In this document: positions 18,856-29,702 of the stretch, in pieces
Numbering within the stretch: position 1 is the first letter of the stretch
Layout: each line of letters opens with the position of its first letter
Source of the DNA: Flammeovirga sp. EKP202
GTDB taxonomy: Bacteria; Bacteroidota; Bacteroidia; Cytophagales; Flammeovirgaceae
DNA: 64,000 nt
NCBI RefSeq assembly: GCF_014534745.1
Contig: NZ_JACVVP010000010.1
Span: forward strand, 143,211 to 207,210
Direction of reading: 5' to 3'
The notes under the pieces: model-generated
What the model saw: only the letters and a program-made list of their open reading frames with translations
Databases searched by the model: none
Told to the model about the DNA's origin: nothing
Position numbers and translations under genes: made by a program

Positions 18856-21800
18856 ATGAAAAACAACTACTCCGTCATCAACAGGACTATAATTGCTAAA
18901 ATTACCCTATTACTACTTTCATTTTTCTCGCATTTATCTTTTGCTCAGGAAAATGAGATCGTCTTTGACATACAATTGTACTCTACAAAAAACGGTTTAG
19001 TACAAAATGATATTACGAGTATTTATCAAGACAGCAAGGGTCTGATGTGGTTTGGAACCAACGCCGGAATCAGTAGATTTGACGGTTACAGTTTCACAAA
19101 CTATAGTATGGACACCCATCAATTGACTTCCAATATCATTAGTTGTTTTCAAGAAGATCAATACAATAATTTATGGATTGGATTACTGAATTCCGGGATT
19201 TGCCGTTTTAATTTGGAGACAGGTGAAATGACTTCTTTTCGAAATACAGAAGGATCAAAAATACTTAGCTCTAACAATGTTCATTCGTTAGCATTGGATG
19301 AGGACGGTAACTTATGGGTAGGAACTACAAAAGGTCTCAACTGCATTCCAACAGAGGAATTGACTAAAGATAAATTCAAGGCTAAAAAATATTACGCCAA
19401 TCATCACAATTCTAAAAGTATCTTATCCAATCACGTAGCTAAACTTTTCAATGATAGAAATGGGAACTTATGGGTAGGAACGAAAAAGGGATTACAAATC
19501 GCTATTAAACCTTCCAACAATCAACCTTCTTATACTTTCAAAGAAATCTCAAAAGTAAAAATTCCACCGGTAAAAGATATTAAGGAATCTGAAGAAGGTG
19601 TCTTTTTTTGTGGCCCTCACGGCGTGCATCTTTTTAATGAAGAAAGGTCAACACTGAGAAAAGTTTCAACAGAACGTTTTAATACGCTCTGTATTGATCC
19701 TAACAAACACATGCTTGGTGGTACTAGAAAAGGTTTGTTTTTTATGGAATATGATGAAGTGAGTGGAACCTATGTCAAGAAAAAGCATATTCATAGTGAT
19801 AATTTTGATGCACTAAAAATCAACATCATTACAGAAGTGTTTAAAGATAAGTTAGGCGTAATTTGGATTGGCACTAAAGGAGGTGGTATCATCAAATACA
19901 ATCCCAATGGTAAACGATTTAAAGACATCTATAAAACCAATGACAAATCAAGTATTTCATATAATAAAATCAGATCCATTTACGAAGATAGTAAAAACAG
20001 AATCTGGATTGGTACACAAGGTGGTGCATTAAATGTATTGGAAAATACAGCTGAGGGGTTTGATCATGGTTACAAGAAGTTGACGTTTGAAAAAATAAAA
20101 ACCAATACCACTTTTGATATTACGGAATGGGGCAATCAACTCATTATTGGTATTCGTAAAAAAGGAAAAGTGTATAACCTCGATATTGATCTTAACCTCG
20201 AAAAACTAAAGGATATTACTGCTCAAAACCTTTTGACTGAAAATGATGATGCTCCCCCTTTTGCCATTAAAAGTGATGGTGATGATGTGCTTTGGTTAGG
20301 TACATATGGCGATGGCTTAATTAGAGGTATCAAAAAAGGAAATACAATTGAGTGGACGAGTGTTACAAATCAGAAAGACCTTAAAAATGAGAAAGTGAAA
20401 CTGATCCGCAGTATTTTGATTGATAGCTATGGTAACCTTTGGGTCGGTTCTTCACAAGGTTTGGTTTTCATTCCTAAGGATCAAAAATTGAAAGAAAAAC
20501 CTGAATTTGAGTTGTATCAAAATCAACCTAACCAAAGTAATAGTCTTTCTTACAATTATGTTTTACCTGTCTTTGAAGCTTCCAATGGTGAGATATGGAT
20601 TGGTACAATGGGTGGTGGATTAAGTATTTTCAATCCGGAAAATGTAAAAGATGAGGAGATCAATTTTGAACATATCACAATCAAAGATGGACTTCCTAGT
20701 AATATCATTAAATCGATTTTGGAAGATGATTATCAAAACCTTTGGATCAGTAGTAATAATGGCATCACCAAAATCAATTTAGATTCTAGAGAAATCAAAA
20801 ATTACAACATCAGTGACGGTCTTCAAGACAATGAATTCAGTGATTTGGCTTCGTGTAAATTAAAAAATGGTGATTTGATGTTTGGCGGTGTCAATGGTAT
20901 CAATTATTTCACTCCTCATGAGATTGTTGATGACTATTTGGTGGGAGATCTTGTTTTTACTGAATTGAGCGTATTGAACCAATCTATCCATGTCAATGAC
21001 ACTTTGGATGGCAATACGATTTTGAGTAAAAACATCCAATATACGCAGAGTATTCAACTGAACCATAATCAAAATAGCTTTGCTGTTCAGTTTGCGGGTT
21101 TACACTTTGGTTCTCCCTATAAAAACAAATACAAATATAAACTGAATGGTTTTGATAAAGATTGGATCACAACGGATGCTGATTTTAGAATTGCAAAATA
21201 CACCAATTTATCGCCAGGCAGTTACACTTTGGAAGTAAAAGCCTCCAATGGAGATAATATTTGGAACCCTAAATCATTGTTCTTAGACATAGAAATTGCG
21301 TCACCTTGGTGGGCTACTGTTTGGGCGAAAATCTTATACGCCATCGCAATTATTTTCTTTGTTTATCTCTTCTCAAGATTCTCACTGATTACTGTCAAAA
21401 AAAGACACCAATTAGAATTGGAACAATTTGAAAGGGAAAAACTAGAGCATTTGAGTCAAATGAAGTTGCAATTCTTCACTAATATTTCTCATGAATTGCG
21501 AACGCCTTTGACATTGATTCATACTCCAATCGAACAGCTTATTAGTAAGGGAAGTACTTATTCTTCTTTGGAAAAAGAGAAATATTATAAGCTGATTCAT
21601 AAAAATGTCAATCACTTGATGAATCTAGTCAACCAACTTCTGGACTTCAGAAAGATGGAACAAGGGCATACTGCTCTTCAAGTAAAAGAAGGCGATTGGG
21701 TATTATTTACAGAACAGATCTATCATTCTTTTAAGGAATTTGCCAATCATGAACGTGTCGATTTTACATTGGACATCAAGACACACTCTATTCAAGGTTA

Positions 21801-23049
21801 TTTTGATCAAGATAAACTCAAAAAAATACTGAATAACCTATTATCCAACGCCTTTAAATTCACTTATGCTGGACAGGTGAAATTAACTATTCAGCAAGAG
21901 TATGAAGATGTGGTGATTGAAGTAAAAGATACGGGTTTTGGAATTTCAGAAGATCACTTGAAATATTTATTTGAGCCCTTTTATCAAGTGGAAAATCACT
22001 CTAAATCTAAAGGTAAAAGCGAAGGAACAGGTATTGGATTGTCTTTCACGAAAAGTTTAGTGGAATTGCATCATGGAACTATTGAGGTGGAAAGTGAGAA
22101 AAATGCTGGTTCAACGTTCAAAATCAAATTCCCACTCAATGAAGTAGCCTATGAAAATGACGTCAAGATAGAAGCTCTTCCTGAAGAGACTTTAATGATT
22201 GAAAGCGAGGAAGAAGAAGAGTTAACGGCTCAGGAAGAGGAATTAAGTTTGACTACAAAACCGAAAATTGTAATTGCAGACGACAACCCTGCTATTCTAG
22301 ACCTTTTGTATGAATTATTAAAAGATTCTTTCAAGGTCTATAAGGCTGAAGATGGAGAAAAAGCATTCCAATTGGCCAAGGAAGTGATGCCAAACCTTAT
22401 CCTTTCTGATATTATGATGCCAGTCATGGACGGTTATGAGTTAACGAAGAAGATCCGTGAGGATGCACAAGTTTGTCACTTACCCATCATCTTATTGACA
22501 GCAAAGAACTCAAATGATAGTAAACTGAAAGGGTATGAATATGGCGTGGATGCTTATGTTACCAAACCTTTTAATACAGAAGTATTGCTTGCACGAATCA
22601 ATACTTTGGTAGAAAACAGAAGACGTTTGCAAAAGAATTTTAGAACTAATATTGATACGCAACCAAGTGAAGTAACCTTTACTTCCATCGATGAACGCTT
22701 CTTGAACCGTTTGGTAGCAATTGTGGAGGAAAATATTTCAGATCCTAAGTTTACAGTTGAAAAACTGGCTTATGAATATGGCACTACTCCTCTCCGATTG
22801 AATCAAAAGTTGAAAGCATTGACGGAACAAACGGCCAAAATTTTTATTAGAAATATCCGATTAAAAAGGGCCGCGCAATTACTGAAAATGGGAAGGTATG
22901 GTGTAAGTGATGTCACCTATGAGGTTGGATTTAGTGATTTGAAATATTTCAGAAACTGTTTCAAGAAAGAATTTGGTGTTCCTCCTTCTCATTTCTTACG
23001 CAATAAAAAGAAAAAAGAAGAGGAAGTTGAAGATGCAAAAACAGAATAA
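18856..23049 (+). CDS. Hybrid two-component system sensor/regulator (HTCS)
   Basis: Single-protein glycan sensor and transcription factor, 1,397 residues, spanning the inner membrane. In order: signal peptide (about 1-30, ending SFAQ); a periplasmic beta-propeller of Reg_prop repeats (DSKGLMWFGTNAGISR and many variants) to about 730; a Y_Y_Y domain (YKYKLNGFDKDW); a membrane segment about 823-846; histidine kinase with NISHELRTPLTLI (H879), N-box NNLLSNAFKF, and ATP-binding DTGFGIS and GTGIGLSF; receiver domain with phospho-acceptor SDIMMPVMDG (D1185); and a C-terminal AraC-type helix-turn-helix. It is directly upstream of SusC/SusD and should control this PUL on sensing a breakdown oligosaccharide. 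Confidence 0.95.
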   Translation: MKNNYSVINRTIIAKITLLLLSFFSHLSFAQENEIVFDIQLYSTKNGLVQNDITSIYQDSKGLMWFGTNAGISRFDGYSFTNYSMDTHQLTSNIISCFQEDQYNNLWIGLLNSGICRFNLETGEMTSFRNTEGSKILSSNNVHSLALDEDGNLWVGTTKGLNCIPTEELTKDKFKAKKYYANHHNSKSILSNHVAKLFNDRNGNLWVGTKKGLQIAIKPSNNQPSYTFKEISKVKIPPVKDIKESEEGVFFCGPHGVHLFNEERSTLRKVSTERFNTLCIDPNKHMLGGTRKGLFFMEYDEVSGTYVKKKHIHSDNFDALKINIITEVFKDKLGVIWIGTKGGGIIKYNPNGKRFKDIYKTNDKSSISYNKIRSIYEDSKNRIWIGTQGGALNVLENTAEGFDHGYKKLTFEKIKTNTTFDITEWGNQLIIGIRKKGKVYNLDIDLNLEKLKDITAQNLLTENDDAPPFAIKSDGDDVLWLGTYGDGLIRGIKKGNTIEWTSVTNQKDLKNEKVKLIRSILIDSYGNLWVGSSQGLVFIPKDQKLKEKPEFELYQNQPNQSNSLSYNYVLPVFEASNGEIWIGTMGGGLSIFNPENVKDEEINFEHITIKDGLPSNIIKSILEDDYQNLWISSNNGITKINLDSREIKNYNISDGLQDNEFSDLASCKLKNGDLMFGGVNGINYFTPHEIVDDYLVGDLVFTELSVLNQSIHVNDTLDGNTILSKNIQYTQSIQLNHNQNSFAVQFAGLHFGSPYKNKYKYKLNGFDKDWITTDADFRIAKYTNLSPGSYTLEVKASNGDNIWNPKSLFLDIEIASPWWATVWAKILYAIAIIFFVYLFSRFSLITVKKRHQLELEQFEREKLEHLSQMKLQFFTNISHELRTPLTLIHTPIEQLISKGSTYSSLEKEKYYKLIHKNVNHLMNLVNQLLDFRKMEQGHTALQVKEGDWVLFTEQIYHSFKEFANHERVDFTLDIKTHSIQGYFDQDKLKKILNNLLSNAFKFTYAGQVKLTIQQEYEDVVIEVKDTGFGISEDHLKYLFEPFYQVENHSKSKGKSEGTGIGLSFTKSLVELHHGTIEVESEKNAGSTFKIKFPLNEVAYENDVKIEALPEETLMIESEEEEELTAQEEELSLTTKPKIVIADDNPAILDLLYELLKDSFKVYKAEDGEKAFQLAKEVMPNLILSDIMMPVMDGYELTKKIREDAQVCHLPIILLTAKNSNDSKLKGYEYGVDAYVTKPFNTEVLLARINTLVENRRRLQKNFRTNIDTQPSEVTFTSIDERFLNRLVAIVEENISDPKFTVEKLAYEYGTTPLRLNQKLKALTEQTAKIFIRNIRLKRAAQLLKMGRYGVSDVTYEVGFSDLKYFRNCFKKEFGVPPSHFLRNKKKKEEEVEDAKTE

Positions 23050-23146
23050 AGCTATGTATTTACGCCCTATTTTAATTTAAATGAAATGAAAAATACACAC
23101 CATAAAACACTGTATTACTTGTACTTAACTTGACTTTGAATATTAC

Positions 23147-23176
23147 TTTAAAAAAGTAGGGGGAAATAATTTACAG
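23147..23176 (+). promoter_or_regulatory. Candidate regulator site upstream of SusC
   Basis: TTTAAAAAAGTAGGGGG followed by AAATAATTTACAG, 135 bases before the SusC start. It shares AATAATTTAC and the G-run with 18422-18451. Confidence 0.4.
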
Positions 23177-23310
23177 ACCATTTCAAAAGGGATTTTTTTA
23201 TTTACCAACAAGATATTTACCACCCCCATTTTTTAGAGGTATTCGTACGCAATAGGTGTCAGATGTACGCTTAGCTTTGAGTCATTATTAAGAATTAATT
23301 TTTTTATGAA

Positions 23311-26300
23311 ATGAAAAGAAAATTATCAGTAATTTATCAACTTCTATTTCGGAAAATGCTTTTGATAGGCATTCTATTTACTCTTGGAATGACCTCAAAA
23401 CTCTATGCTCAAAAGACCTTTCAGGTAAGCGGTACTATTGTAGATGAAGAACAGGCTCCTATACCAGGAGTCAATGTCTTGATTAAAGGAACGACAACTG
23501 GTACGGTCACTGATTTTGACGGTAGATACAATATCATGGTAAGTGAAAAAGGCAGTGTGCTTGTTTATTCATATATCGGATATAAGCCAGCTGAAATCGA
23601 AGTGAGCAAAAAGTCAGAGATCAACCTTCAAATGGAACTTGATGTAGAATCATTGGATGAAGTAGTTGTTATTGGTTATGGCCAACAAGAAAAGCGTGAA
23701 GTGACCGGTTCGGTGGCACAAGTGAAGTCTGAACAGATCAACAGTTTGGCCACTTCAGATTTGGCAACGGCGATTCAGGGACAAATGGCGGGTGTAAGTG
23801 TAAGTTCTGAGTCTGGTGCTCCAGGTGAAAATGCTACGATTACAATTAGAGGTGTTTCTTCTTTCCAAGAAGGAGGTTCTGAACCGCTTTATGTGGTGGA
23901 TGGTGTCACGTACACTACCAATCCTAATATTGCACCTCAGGAAATTGAATCCATTGAGGTATTGAAGGATGGTGCTTCAGCGGCCATCTATGGTTCAAGA
24001 GCTTCGGCTGGTGTAGTTCTGATCACAACAAAAAGAGGTGAAAAAGGTAAAATGTCAGTGACTTTGGATTCGTACTACGGTGTACAGAAAATCACTTCTG
24101 ACATACATTTAGCCAATACTACAGACGCTATGTACATCAACCACTTAATGTGGAAAGGTGATCCTAGTACTCCCAATCCATTGGACAACAACCCTAATGC
24201 GATGCATTACAATACGGATTGGCTAAGAGAACTTCAGGTAGATATGGCCCCTATTCAAAACCATTCATTGAGATTGTCTGGTGGTTCAAAAAACCTAACG
24301 TATTCAATTGTGGGTACATTATTTGACCAACAGGGTATTCAAATATCTTCGGCGTATCAAAGAAAAACGTTGAGAGCGAATACCACTTTTGAAAAGAATA
24401 AATTGAAGGTGCAAATCAATATGGGGTACCAAAACAGCTTTAAGGATAATCCTCCAAATAATATTCAATATCAAGCACTTCGTCAAGATCCTTTCAGAGC
24501 TGGTATCAGCAGAAGTGATGAATATGTGATTGAAGGAGCGAACCCTGAGAGAATGACCAACCTTCTGGCTCGTATCAATGAAACCAACGAGACGCTTGGT
24601 AACAACTATAATGGTAATGCTAAAATCTCTTATGAAGTAGTAAAAGGTCTTAAACTGAATGCAAATATTGGTGGATCTTATTCTACTGATAATAACACTT
24701 GGTTTAGCCCTACTTTTGAAGTATTCTCTAACAACGGCGAATATATTACTAGAGCTTCAAAGCCTTTGAATGAGTTGAGATATATTGATACTTTCAACCT
24801 TAGAACCATTCAAGAATATACAGCTACATACAACAAAAAATGGGGAAAGCATCATTTGAGTTTATTAGGTGGTAATACTTGGGAAACAGCGGAAGCAAGC
24901 AGAAGAACAGTTCATGCGATTAATATGCCTAACAACATCCCTAACCTTGGTGTTGCTCAAGACATTAGAGGTGTTGACCAACGCTATGCAGCAAGTAGTA
25001 ATATTGGTATATTAGGTCGTGTGCAATACAGCTATGCTGGTAAATATATGGTAAGTGCGAGTATTCGTAGAGATGGTTCTTCAAGGTTCCACCCAAGTAA
25101 TAACTGGGGTAATTTCAAATCATTCTCAGCTGGTTGGAACATCAGTGAAGAGAAATTCTTTGAAGCTTTAAAACCAACTATCAGTAATTTAAAACTTAGA
25201 GCCGGTTATGGTGAAACAGGTAGTGATAAAGCGGGCCAAGGTTTGGGTAACTTAATTGCTGATTTACCTTATGTATCTATCGTCACTCCTCAAGTGGATT
25301 ATGTATTAGGAATTGGTGAAAACGACATCTTATATCCGGGTGCTACAAATCCAACTTATGTGGATGAAAACATCACTTGGGAAACTAATATTTCACAAAA
25401 TATCGGTTTAGATGGTGAGTTATTCTCAGGTCGTTTATTCTTCAATTTTGATTTATATAGATCAGAGAAGAAAGACATGTTATTGCCTGTTGAACTTCCT
25501 CCATCAGCAGGTGGTACCATTACGGGTAACTACAATAAAATGTGGCAAAATGTGGGTAACTTAACTAACAAAGGTATTGAACTAGGTTTAGGTTATAACA
25601 CACATATCAATAAACTGAAAGTAACAGTGAATGGTACTTTCACAAGGAACTTCAACGAAGTAACAGCTTTAGCACCAACCATGGAATCAGTACCAGGTGG
25701 ACGTCCATTAGGTAACTCTTCTGAGCCAACAACTTTCTTAATTCCAGGTTATGAAGCAGGTGCATTTTTCTTGATCCCAACTGACGGTACAATTAAAACA
25801 GAAGAAGAATTGATTGAATATCAAAAGATGATTCCAACGGCTAAAATTGGTGATTTGAAATATGTAGATGTAAATGGTGACGGAGAAATTGGTCAAGATG
25901 ACAGAGTGTACCAAGGTAGTGGTACTCCACTTTGGGAAGCAGGTCTTTCGGTGGCATTGGCTTACAAAGGGTTTGATTTGAGTGTGATGTTGTTTGGTTC
26001 TTATGGTGCTAAAATCTACAACGGCCCAAGAGCTTATGCTTACCAACAAAAGACAAGTAAAGAATTGGTAAATGCTTGGTCACCTGAAAACCCAACTTCA
26101 GATGTTCCGACACCAAGAAGAAGTTCATCTCATATGAATATCAGAACTTATTCGGATTACTTCCTGGAGGATGGATCTTACTTGAAAATTCAAAACATCA
26201 CTTTTGGATACACACTTCCTCAAAAAACAATGAGCAAGTTAGGTATCAATAATTTCAGAGTATACGTGAGTGCACAAAACCCATTTGTGATCACAAACTA

Positions 26301-26412
26301 TACGGGTTATGATCCAGAAGTGGGTTCAAAAAATGTCTTCTACCGTGGTGTAGATACAGGGAAATATCCTGTAGCGGCCACATACAGAGCGGGTCTTTCA
26401 TTACAATTCTAA
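23311..26412 (+). CDS. SusC/RagA-type TonB-dependent outer membrane transporter
   Basis: Outer-membrane importer of the target oligosaccharide, 1,033 residues, TonB-energised. Signal peptide to about residue 33; a carboxypeptidase-regulatory-like domain (GTIVDEEQAPIPGVNVLIKG, TDFDGRYNI); the SusC-specific LDEVVVIGYGQQEKREVTGSV; plug domain (GVSVSSESGAPGENATITIRG, VLKDGASAAIYGSRA); then the barrel to a terminal aromatic-containing GLSLQF. SusD starts 9 bases downstream. The pair forms a lidded transporter. Substrate is inferred from neighbouring fucosidases and sulfatases. Confidence 0.96.
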   Translation: MKRKLSVIYQLLFRKMLLIGILFTLGMTSKLYAQKTFQVSGTIVDEEQAPIPGVNVLIKGTTTGTVTDFDGRYNIMVSEKGSVLVYSYIGYKPAEIEVSKKSEINLQMELDVESLDEVVVIGYGQQEKREVTGSVAQVKSEQINSLATSDLATAIQGQMAGVSVSSESGAPGENATITIRGVSSFQEGGSEPLYVVDGVTYTTNPNIAPQEIESIEVLKDGASAAIYGSRASAGVVLITTKRGEKGKMSVTLDSYYGVQKITSDIHLANTTDAMYINHLMWKGDPSTPNPLDNNPNAMHYNTDWLRELQVDMAPIQNHSLRLSGGSKNLTYSIVGTLFDQQGIQISSAYQRKTLRANTTFEKNKLKVQINMGYQNSFKDNPPNNIQYQALRQDPFRAGISRSDEYVIEGANPERMTNLLARINETNETLGNNYNGNAKISYEVVKGLKLNANIGGSYSTDNNTWFSPTFEVFSNNGEYITRASKPLNELRYIDTFNLRTIQEYTATYNKKWGKHHLSLLGGNTWETAEASRRTVHAINMPNNIPNLGVAQDIRGVDQRYAASSNIGILGRVQYSYAGKYMVSASIRRDGSSRFHPSNNWGNFKSFSAGWNISEEKFFEALKPTISNLKLRAGYGETGSDKAGQGLGNLIADLPYVSIVTPQVDYVLGIGENDILYPGATNPTYVDENITWETNISQNIGLDGELFSGRLFFNFDLYRSEKKDMLLPVELPPSAGGTITGNYNKMWQNVGNLTNKGIELGLGYNTHINKLKVTVNGTFTRNFNEVTALAPTMESVPGGRPLGNSSEPTTFLIPGYEAGAFFLIPTDGTIKTEEELIEYQKMIPTAKIGDLKYVDVNGDGEIGQDDRVYQGSGTPLWEAGLSVALAYKGFDLSVMLFGSYGAKIYNGPRAYAYQQKTSKELVNAWSPENPTSDVPTPRRSSSHMNIRTYSDYFLEDGSYLKIQNITFGYTLPQKTMSKLGINNFRVYVSAQNPFVITNYTGYDPEVGSKNVFYRGVDTGKYPVAATYRAGLSLQF

Positions 26413-26421
26413 AAACTACAA

Positions 26422-28077
26422 ATGATGAAAAATCTAATAAGAATAAATATAGGATTACTGATTGCTTTCACCCTTTTTGGGTGTCAGAATTGGTTTGACA
26501 TCGAGAATAAAAATACAATTGAAGAGCGTGAGTTCTGGCAAAATGAGCAAGAGGCATTTATGGGATTGATGGCGGCGTACGGTGGCCTTCAGAATCACGG
26601 TTCTATGGGAGGAAACTCTGCAGCGCAAATGCCTACAAGATCAGATATTGGTCGTCCTAGTATTTGGAATGACCAATATGTGGAGCTTTCAAAGCTATTG
26701 ATCAACGATAATACAAGTATTGTAAAACTGAAATGGGCAGATCTTTATACTACCATTTTCAGAACGAATCAAGTGCTGGACCGAGTACCAGAAATCATTG
26801 AAATTACAGATGAATCTAGAGCACTTTTCTTAGCAGAAGCGCACTTCATAAGAGGTATTTGCTACTATTGGCTGTACAGCACTTATAACGATGGTTCTAT
26901 TATTCTTCACACCACTGTTGCACAAGGTAAAGAAGAGATTGCAAAGCCATTAAGCCCAAAAGAAGATGTATTAGCATTAATCATCAGTGATTTGACGTAT
27001 GCTCAAGAAAGATTACCTGAAAATTGGGAAGACAAATACAAAGGCAGAGCAACATGGGGAGCGGCTACAGCCTTTCTTGGACAAGTATATATCAACGAAC
27101 ATGAATATTTGAAAGCACAAAATGAGTTCAAGAAAATCATCGACAGAGAGGATTTATATCAATTGACGCCGGACATCAGCTGGAACTTTGATATTGAGCA
27201 CGAGTTCAATTCTGAATCTATCTTTGAGGTTTCTTTCTCTGATACTCAAAAACCAAATGGTGGCGGTGTTATTATTGATGGACCTTCGGGTACGGAAGGC
27301 ACTAGAAGAGGTGTTTTCTTGGCACCAAGTGGAGCCAACGGCAATCGATTATCAATGCCTTCGTATTGGATCACCATGCTTTATCAAAATGATGAAATGG
27401 ACCCTACAGATGCAAGAAACGATGGGTTGACGCACTCTCTCCGTTCTCAATATTCTATCGTAATGGCGGATGATGATTTCGATTATTATCAAAAACACCC
27501 TACTGATGTACACGGTACTTTCAAAAACAAAGAATCTTCTTATTTAAGAAAATTCCAAAACTGGTGGGATGAATATGAAGCTATTGGCAACAAAGCCATT
27601 TCAGGAATCAACGAAAGAGTAATTCGTTTAGCAGATGTGTACCTTTTATATGCTGAGTGCTTAATCAAAAATAACGGTGGTGCAGGTACTTTTGAAGCAG
27701 TACATTACATCAACAGAATCAGAACACGTTCGGCAGTAATGCCTTTGGATCATAATGAGTACAATACGGCAGAAAAACTAATGGACCACATCATGTATGT
27801 AGAACGTCCATTGGAGTTGATGTTTGAAGGTCATGATACACGTTGGGTTGATATGAGAAGATGGGGCGTGATCAAAGAGCAATACGATCGTTTGGCGAAG
27901 AAGAAATACTATATGAGTAAGAAAATCTTATATGAATTACCAGAAGATGCTACTGAAGGACCAAAAGGTGAAGAAGTTCTTCAAGAGTTTCAAGATGCTT
28001 CTGCGAGTTATACGCCTGACTATCATAACTACTTCCCAATTCCAATTGATGAAGTACTTTCAAATCCTAACCTATAA
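26422..28077 (+). CDS. SusD/RagB-type glycan-binding lipoprotein
   Basis: Surface lid of the SusC transporter, 551 residues. The signal peptide ends in the lipobox LFGC. The helical SusD fold is supported by the N-terminal FDIENKNTIEEREFW, LFLAEAHFIRGICYYWLYSTY, ATWGAATAFLGQVYI, RLADVYLLYAECLIK and the C-terminal RPLELMFEGHDTRWVDMRRWG. It lies in the SusC-SusD-SusE-like operon with gaps of 9 and 11 bases. A second Met follows immediately after the first and either may be used. Confidence 0.95.
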   Translation: MMKNLIRINIGLLIAFTLFGCQNWFDIENKNTIEEREFWQNEQEAFMGLMAAYGGLQNHGSMGGNSAAQMPTRSDIGRPSIWNDQYVELSKLLINDNTSIVKLKWADLYTTIFRTNQVLDRVPEIIEITDESRALFLAEAHFIRGICYYWLYSTYNDGSIILHTTVAQGKEEIAKPLSPKEDVLALIISDLTYAQERLPENWEDKYKGRATWGAATAFLGQVYINEHEYLKAQNEFKKIIDREDLYQLTPDISWNFDIEHEFNSESIFEVSFSDTQKPNGGGVIIDGPSGTEGTRRGVFLAPSGANGNRLSMPSYWITMLYQNDEMDPTDARNDGLTHSLRSQYSIVMADDDFDYYQKHPTDVHGTFKNKESSYLRKFQNWWDEYEAIGNKAISGINERVIRLADVYLLYAECLIKNNGGAGTFEAVHYINRIRTRSAVMPLDHNEYNTAEKLMDHIMYVERPLELMFEGHDTRWVDMRRWGVIKEQYDRLAKKKYYMSKKILYELPEDATEGPKGEEVLQEFQDASASYTPDYHNYFPIPIDEVLSNPNL

Positions 28078-28088
28078 ATTGAAGTAAA

Positions 28089-29567
28089 ATGAAATTAAAA
28101 GGAACAAACATCTTAACGATACTTTTCTGCTTAATGACAGCCTTCTCTTGTAGGCCTGAATTTGAGTATGATAAGATAACAGATATTTATGTTTTCAGTA
28201 CTGAATCCAATGCCAATGACCTTGTGACTACGGTGGGCGGTAACTTTTCTTTTACTGATGCATCTAGAGGTGAATATGTAAGAGAATGGACCATTGACGG
28301 ACCCTCTTATTTCACTAACAATGACGATACTGTTCTTACAGAACACATTGCCCATGTACGTTTTGAAAAGACTGGAATTGTCCCGATCAATATCACATTA
28401 GACTTTGGAGATGAATCTCTAAATTTTGATTCTACATTCTATGTGACAGTTTTTGATTCGGTAATTACTCCAGACTTTGAGGTGATTGATGTAGAAGGTG
28501 ATTATATTATTTCAAATGGAAAATATATCATGGAATCAGGTGCTTTTGTTACTTTCAAGAGTACGAGCAAAGGTTTTCCAGATACTTTCAAATGGATTAC
28601 TCCGTCAGATCAGAATTTCAACGATTCAATAGCCAGAATTGAATTTGTGAAACCTGGTATTTATGATATTGGCTTAACAGCATCTCGTAAAGAACCTGTT
28701 AATGGTAAAGGAGGTACAATTACTAAAAGTGATTTCATTGAAGTAGTACCTTCAACAGTTCCATACAGAGTGGATCAAATGACGCAAAGTGAAGAAGGAA
28801 ACATCTTTGTGAAGTTCAACAGAGACTTAGACCTTACAGAAATCAACGACAACACTGTCAATAATTTCTCTATTGAAGATGCCGACGGGAATGCAGTTGC
28901 AATTAACCACTTAGCCATTTCTGGAGAGGTCAATAATACTTTGATTCTTTTCATCGATCCAACTTTCTCACAATTGTTCGTGACATACCAACATGCCAAC
29001 CAATCTGGTGATGTGCAATCTATTGATGGTGTAAAACTAGAGGAATTCACAAAAATGGCTGTTGAAGGATATCAACACAATTTCTTTACGAATGGAAGTT
29101 TTGAAAACGGAACTTACGCTCCTTTCAATGATGGAAAATGGGTTGGTTCTGGTGCAATGTCAGTAATCAAAGATGGCAATACAGCTGTAGATGGAGATCA
29201 TTATTTAGAAGTTGATTTTAATGCTTACCAACATAACAATGGTAACGGATCAAAATTAACAATCGAGATGACGGAGGGCTACTTCCCTATCACTTCAGAA
29301 TACAATTATACTTTTGAATTCTATGCGAAAGCAGTAGGAAATATTAGAGTATTAAAAGTGACATTGAAAGATGAAGACTCTAGTTCATCTATGAATAAAA
29401 CATTCCAAGATCAATTGATTGACGGAGAATGGGTCAAAATTACTTACTTCTCAAATGAACCTATCTCAAAAGAGTTCATTAATGCTAATGTACAATTTGA
29501 TTTCATTGCTGAACCTAATGAAACGCCACAATTGTTAGTGGACCACCTTGTGTTCACACAGCATTAG
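28089..29567 (+). CDS. SusE-like surface glycan-binding lipoprotein
   Basis: Lipoprotein of 492 residues (signal peptide ending AFSC) placed directly after SusD, where PULs usually carry a surface glycan-binding protein. Two PKD/Ig-like domains (TVGGNFSFTDAS...VREWTIDGPS and the FVTFKSTSKGFPDTFKWITP region) are followed by a domain beginning YRVDQMTQSEEGNIFVKFN and a C-terminal jelly-roll, CBM-like domain (NGSFENGTYAPFNDGKWVGSG ... LLVDHLVF). No catalytic motif is visible. It is predicted to hold the polysaccharide at the cell surface. Confidence 0.8.
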   Translation: MKLKGTNILTILFCLMTAFSCRPEFEYDKITDIYVFSTESNANDLVTTVGGNFSFTDASRGEYVREWTIDGPSYFTNNDDTVLTEHIAHVRFEKTGIVPINITLDFGDESLNFDSTFYVTVFDSVITPDFEVIDVEGDYIISNGKYIMESGAFVTFKSTSKGFPDTFKWITPSDQNFNDSIARIEFVKPGIYDIGLTASRKEPVNGKGGTITKSDFIEVVPSTVPYRVDQMTQSEEGNIFVKFNRDLDLTEINDNTVNNFSIEDADGNAVAINHLAISGEVNNTLILFIDPTFSQLFVTYQHANQSGDVQSIDGVKLEEFTKMAVEGYQHNFFTNGSFENGTYAPFNDGKWVGSGAMSVIKDGNTAVDGDHYLEVDFNAYQHNNGNGSKLTIEMTEGYFPITSEYNYTFEFYAKAVGNIRVLKVTLKDEDSSSSMNKTFQDQLIDGEWVKITYFSNEPISKEFINANVQFDFIAEPNETPQLLVDHLVFTQH

Positions 29568-29582
29568 AATGGATATCATCAT

Positions 29583-29608
29583 AAACCCACGACTCAAGTC
29601 GTGGGCTT
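29583..29608. repeat. REP-like hairpin after the SusE-like gene
   Basis: CCCACGAC (29586-29593) pairs with GTCGTGGG (29598-29605) around TCAA, flanked by AAA and CTT. It is shaped like the CCCATGAATT palindromes elsewhere in the window but differs in sequence. It may attenuate transcription between the Sus genes and the BNR genes. Confidence 0.55.
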
Positions 29609-29702
29609 ATGATAGACCATAAATAAAGTGTACCATCGAGATCAATATGGACACACTGACTTCAAAAACACCCCCAAATCAATTCCATAATTTGATATTG
29701 AA

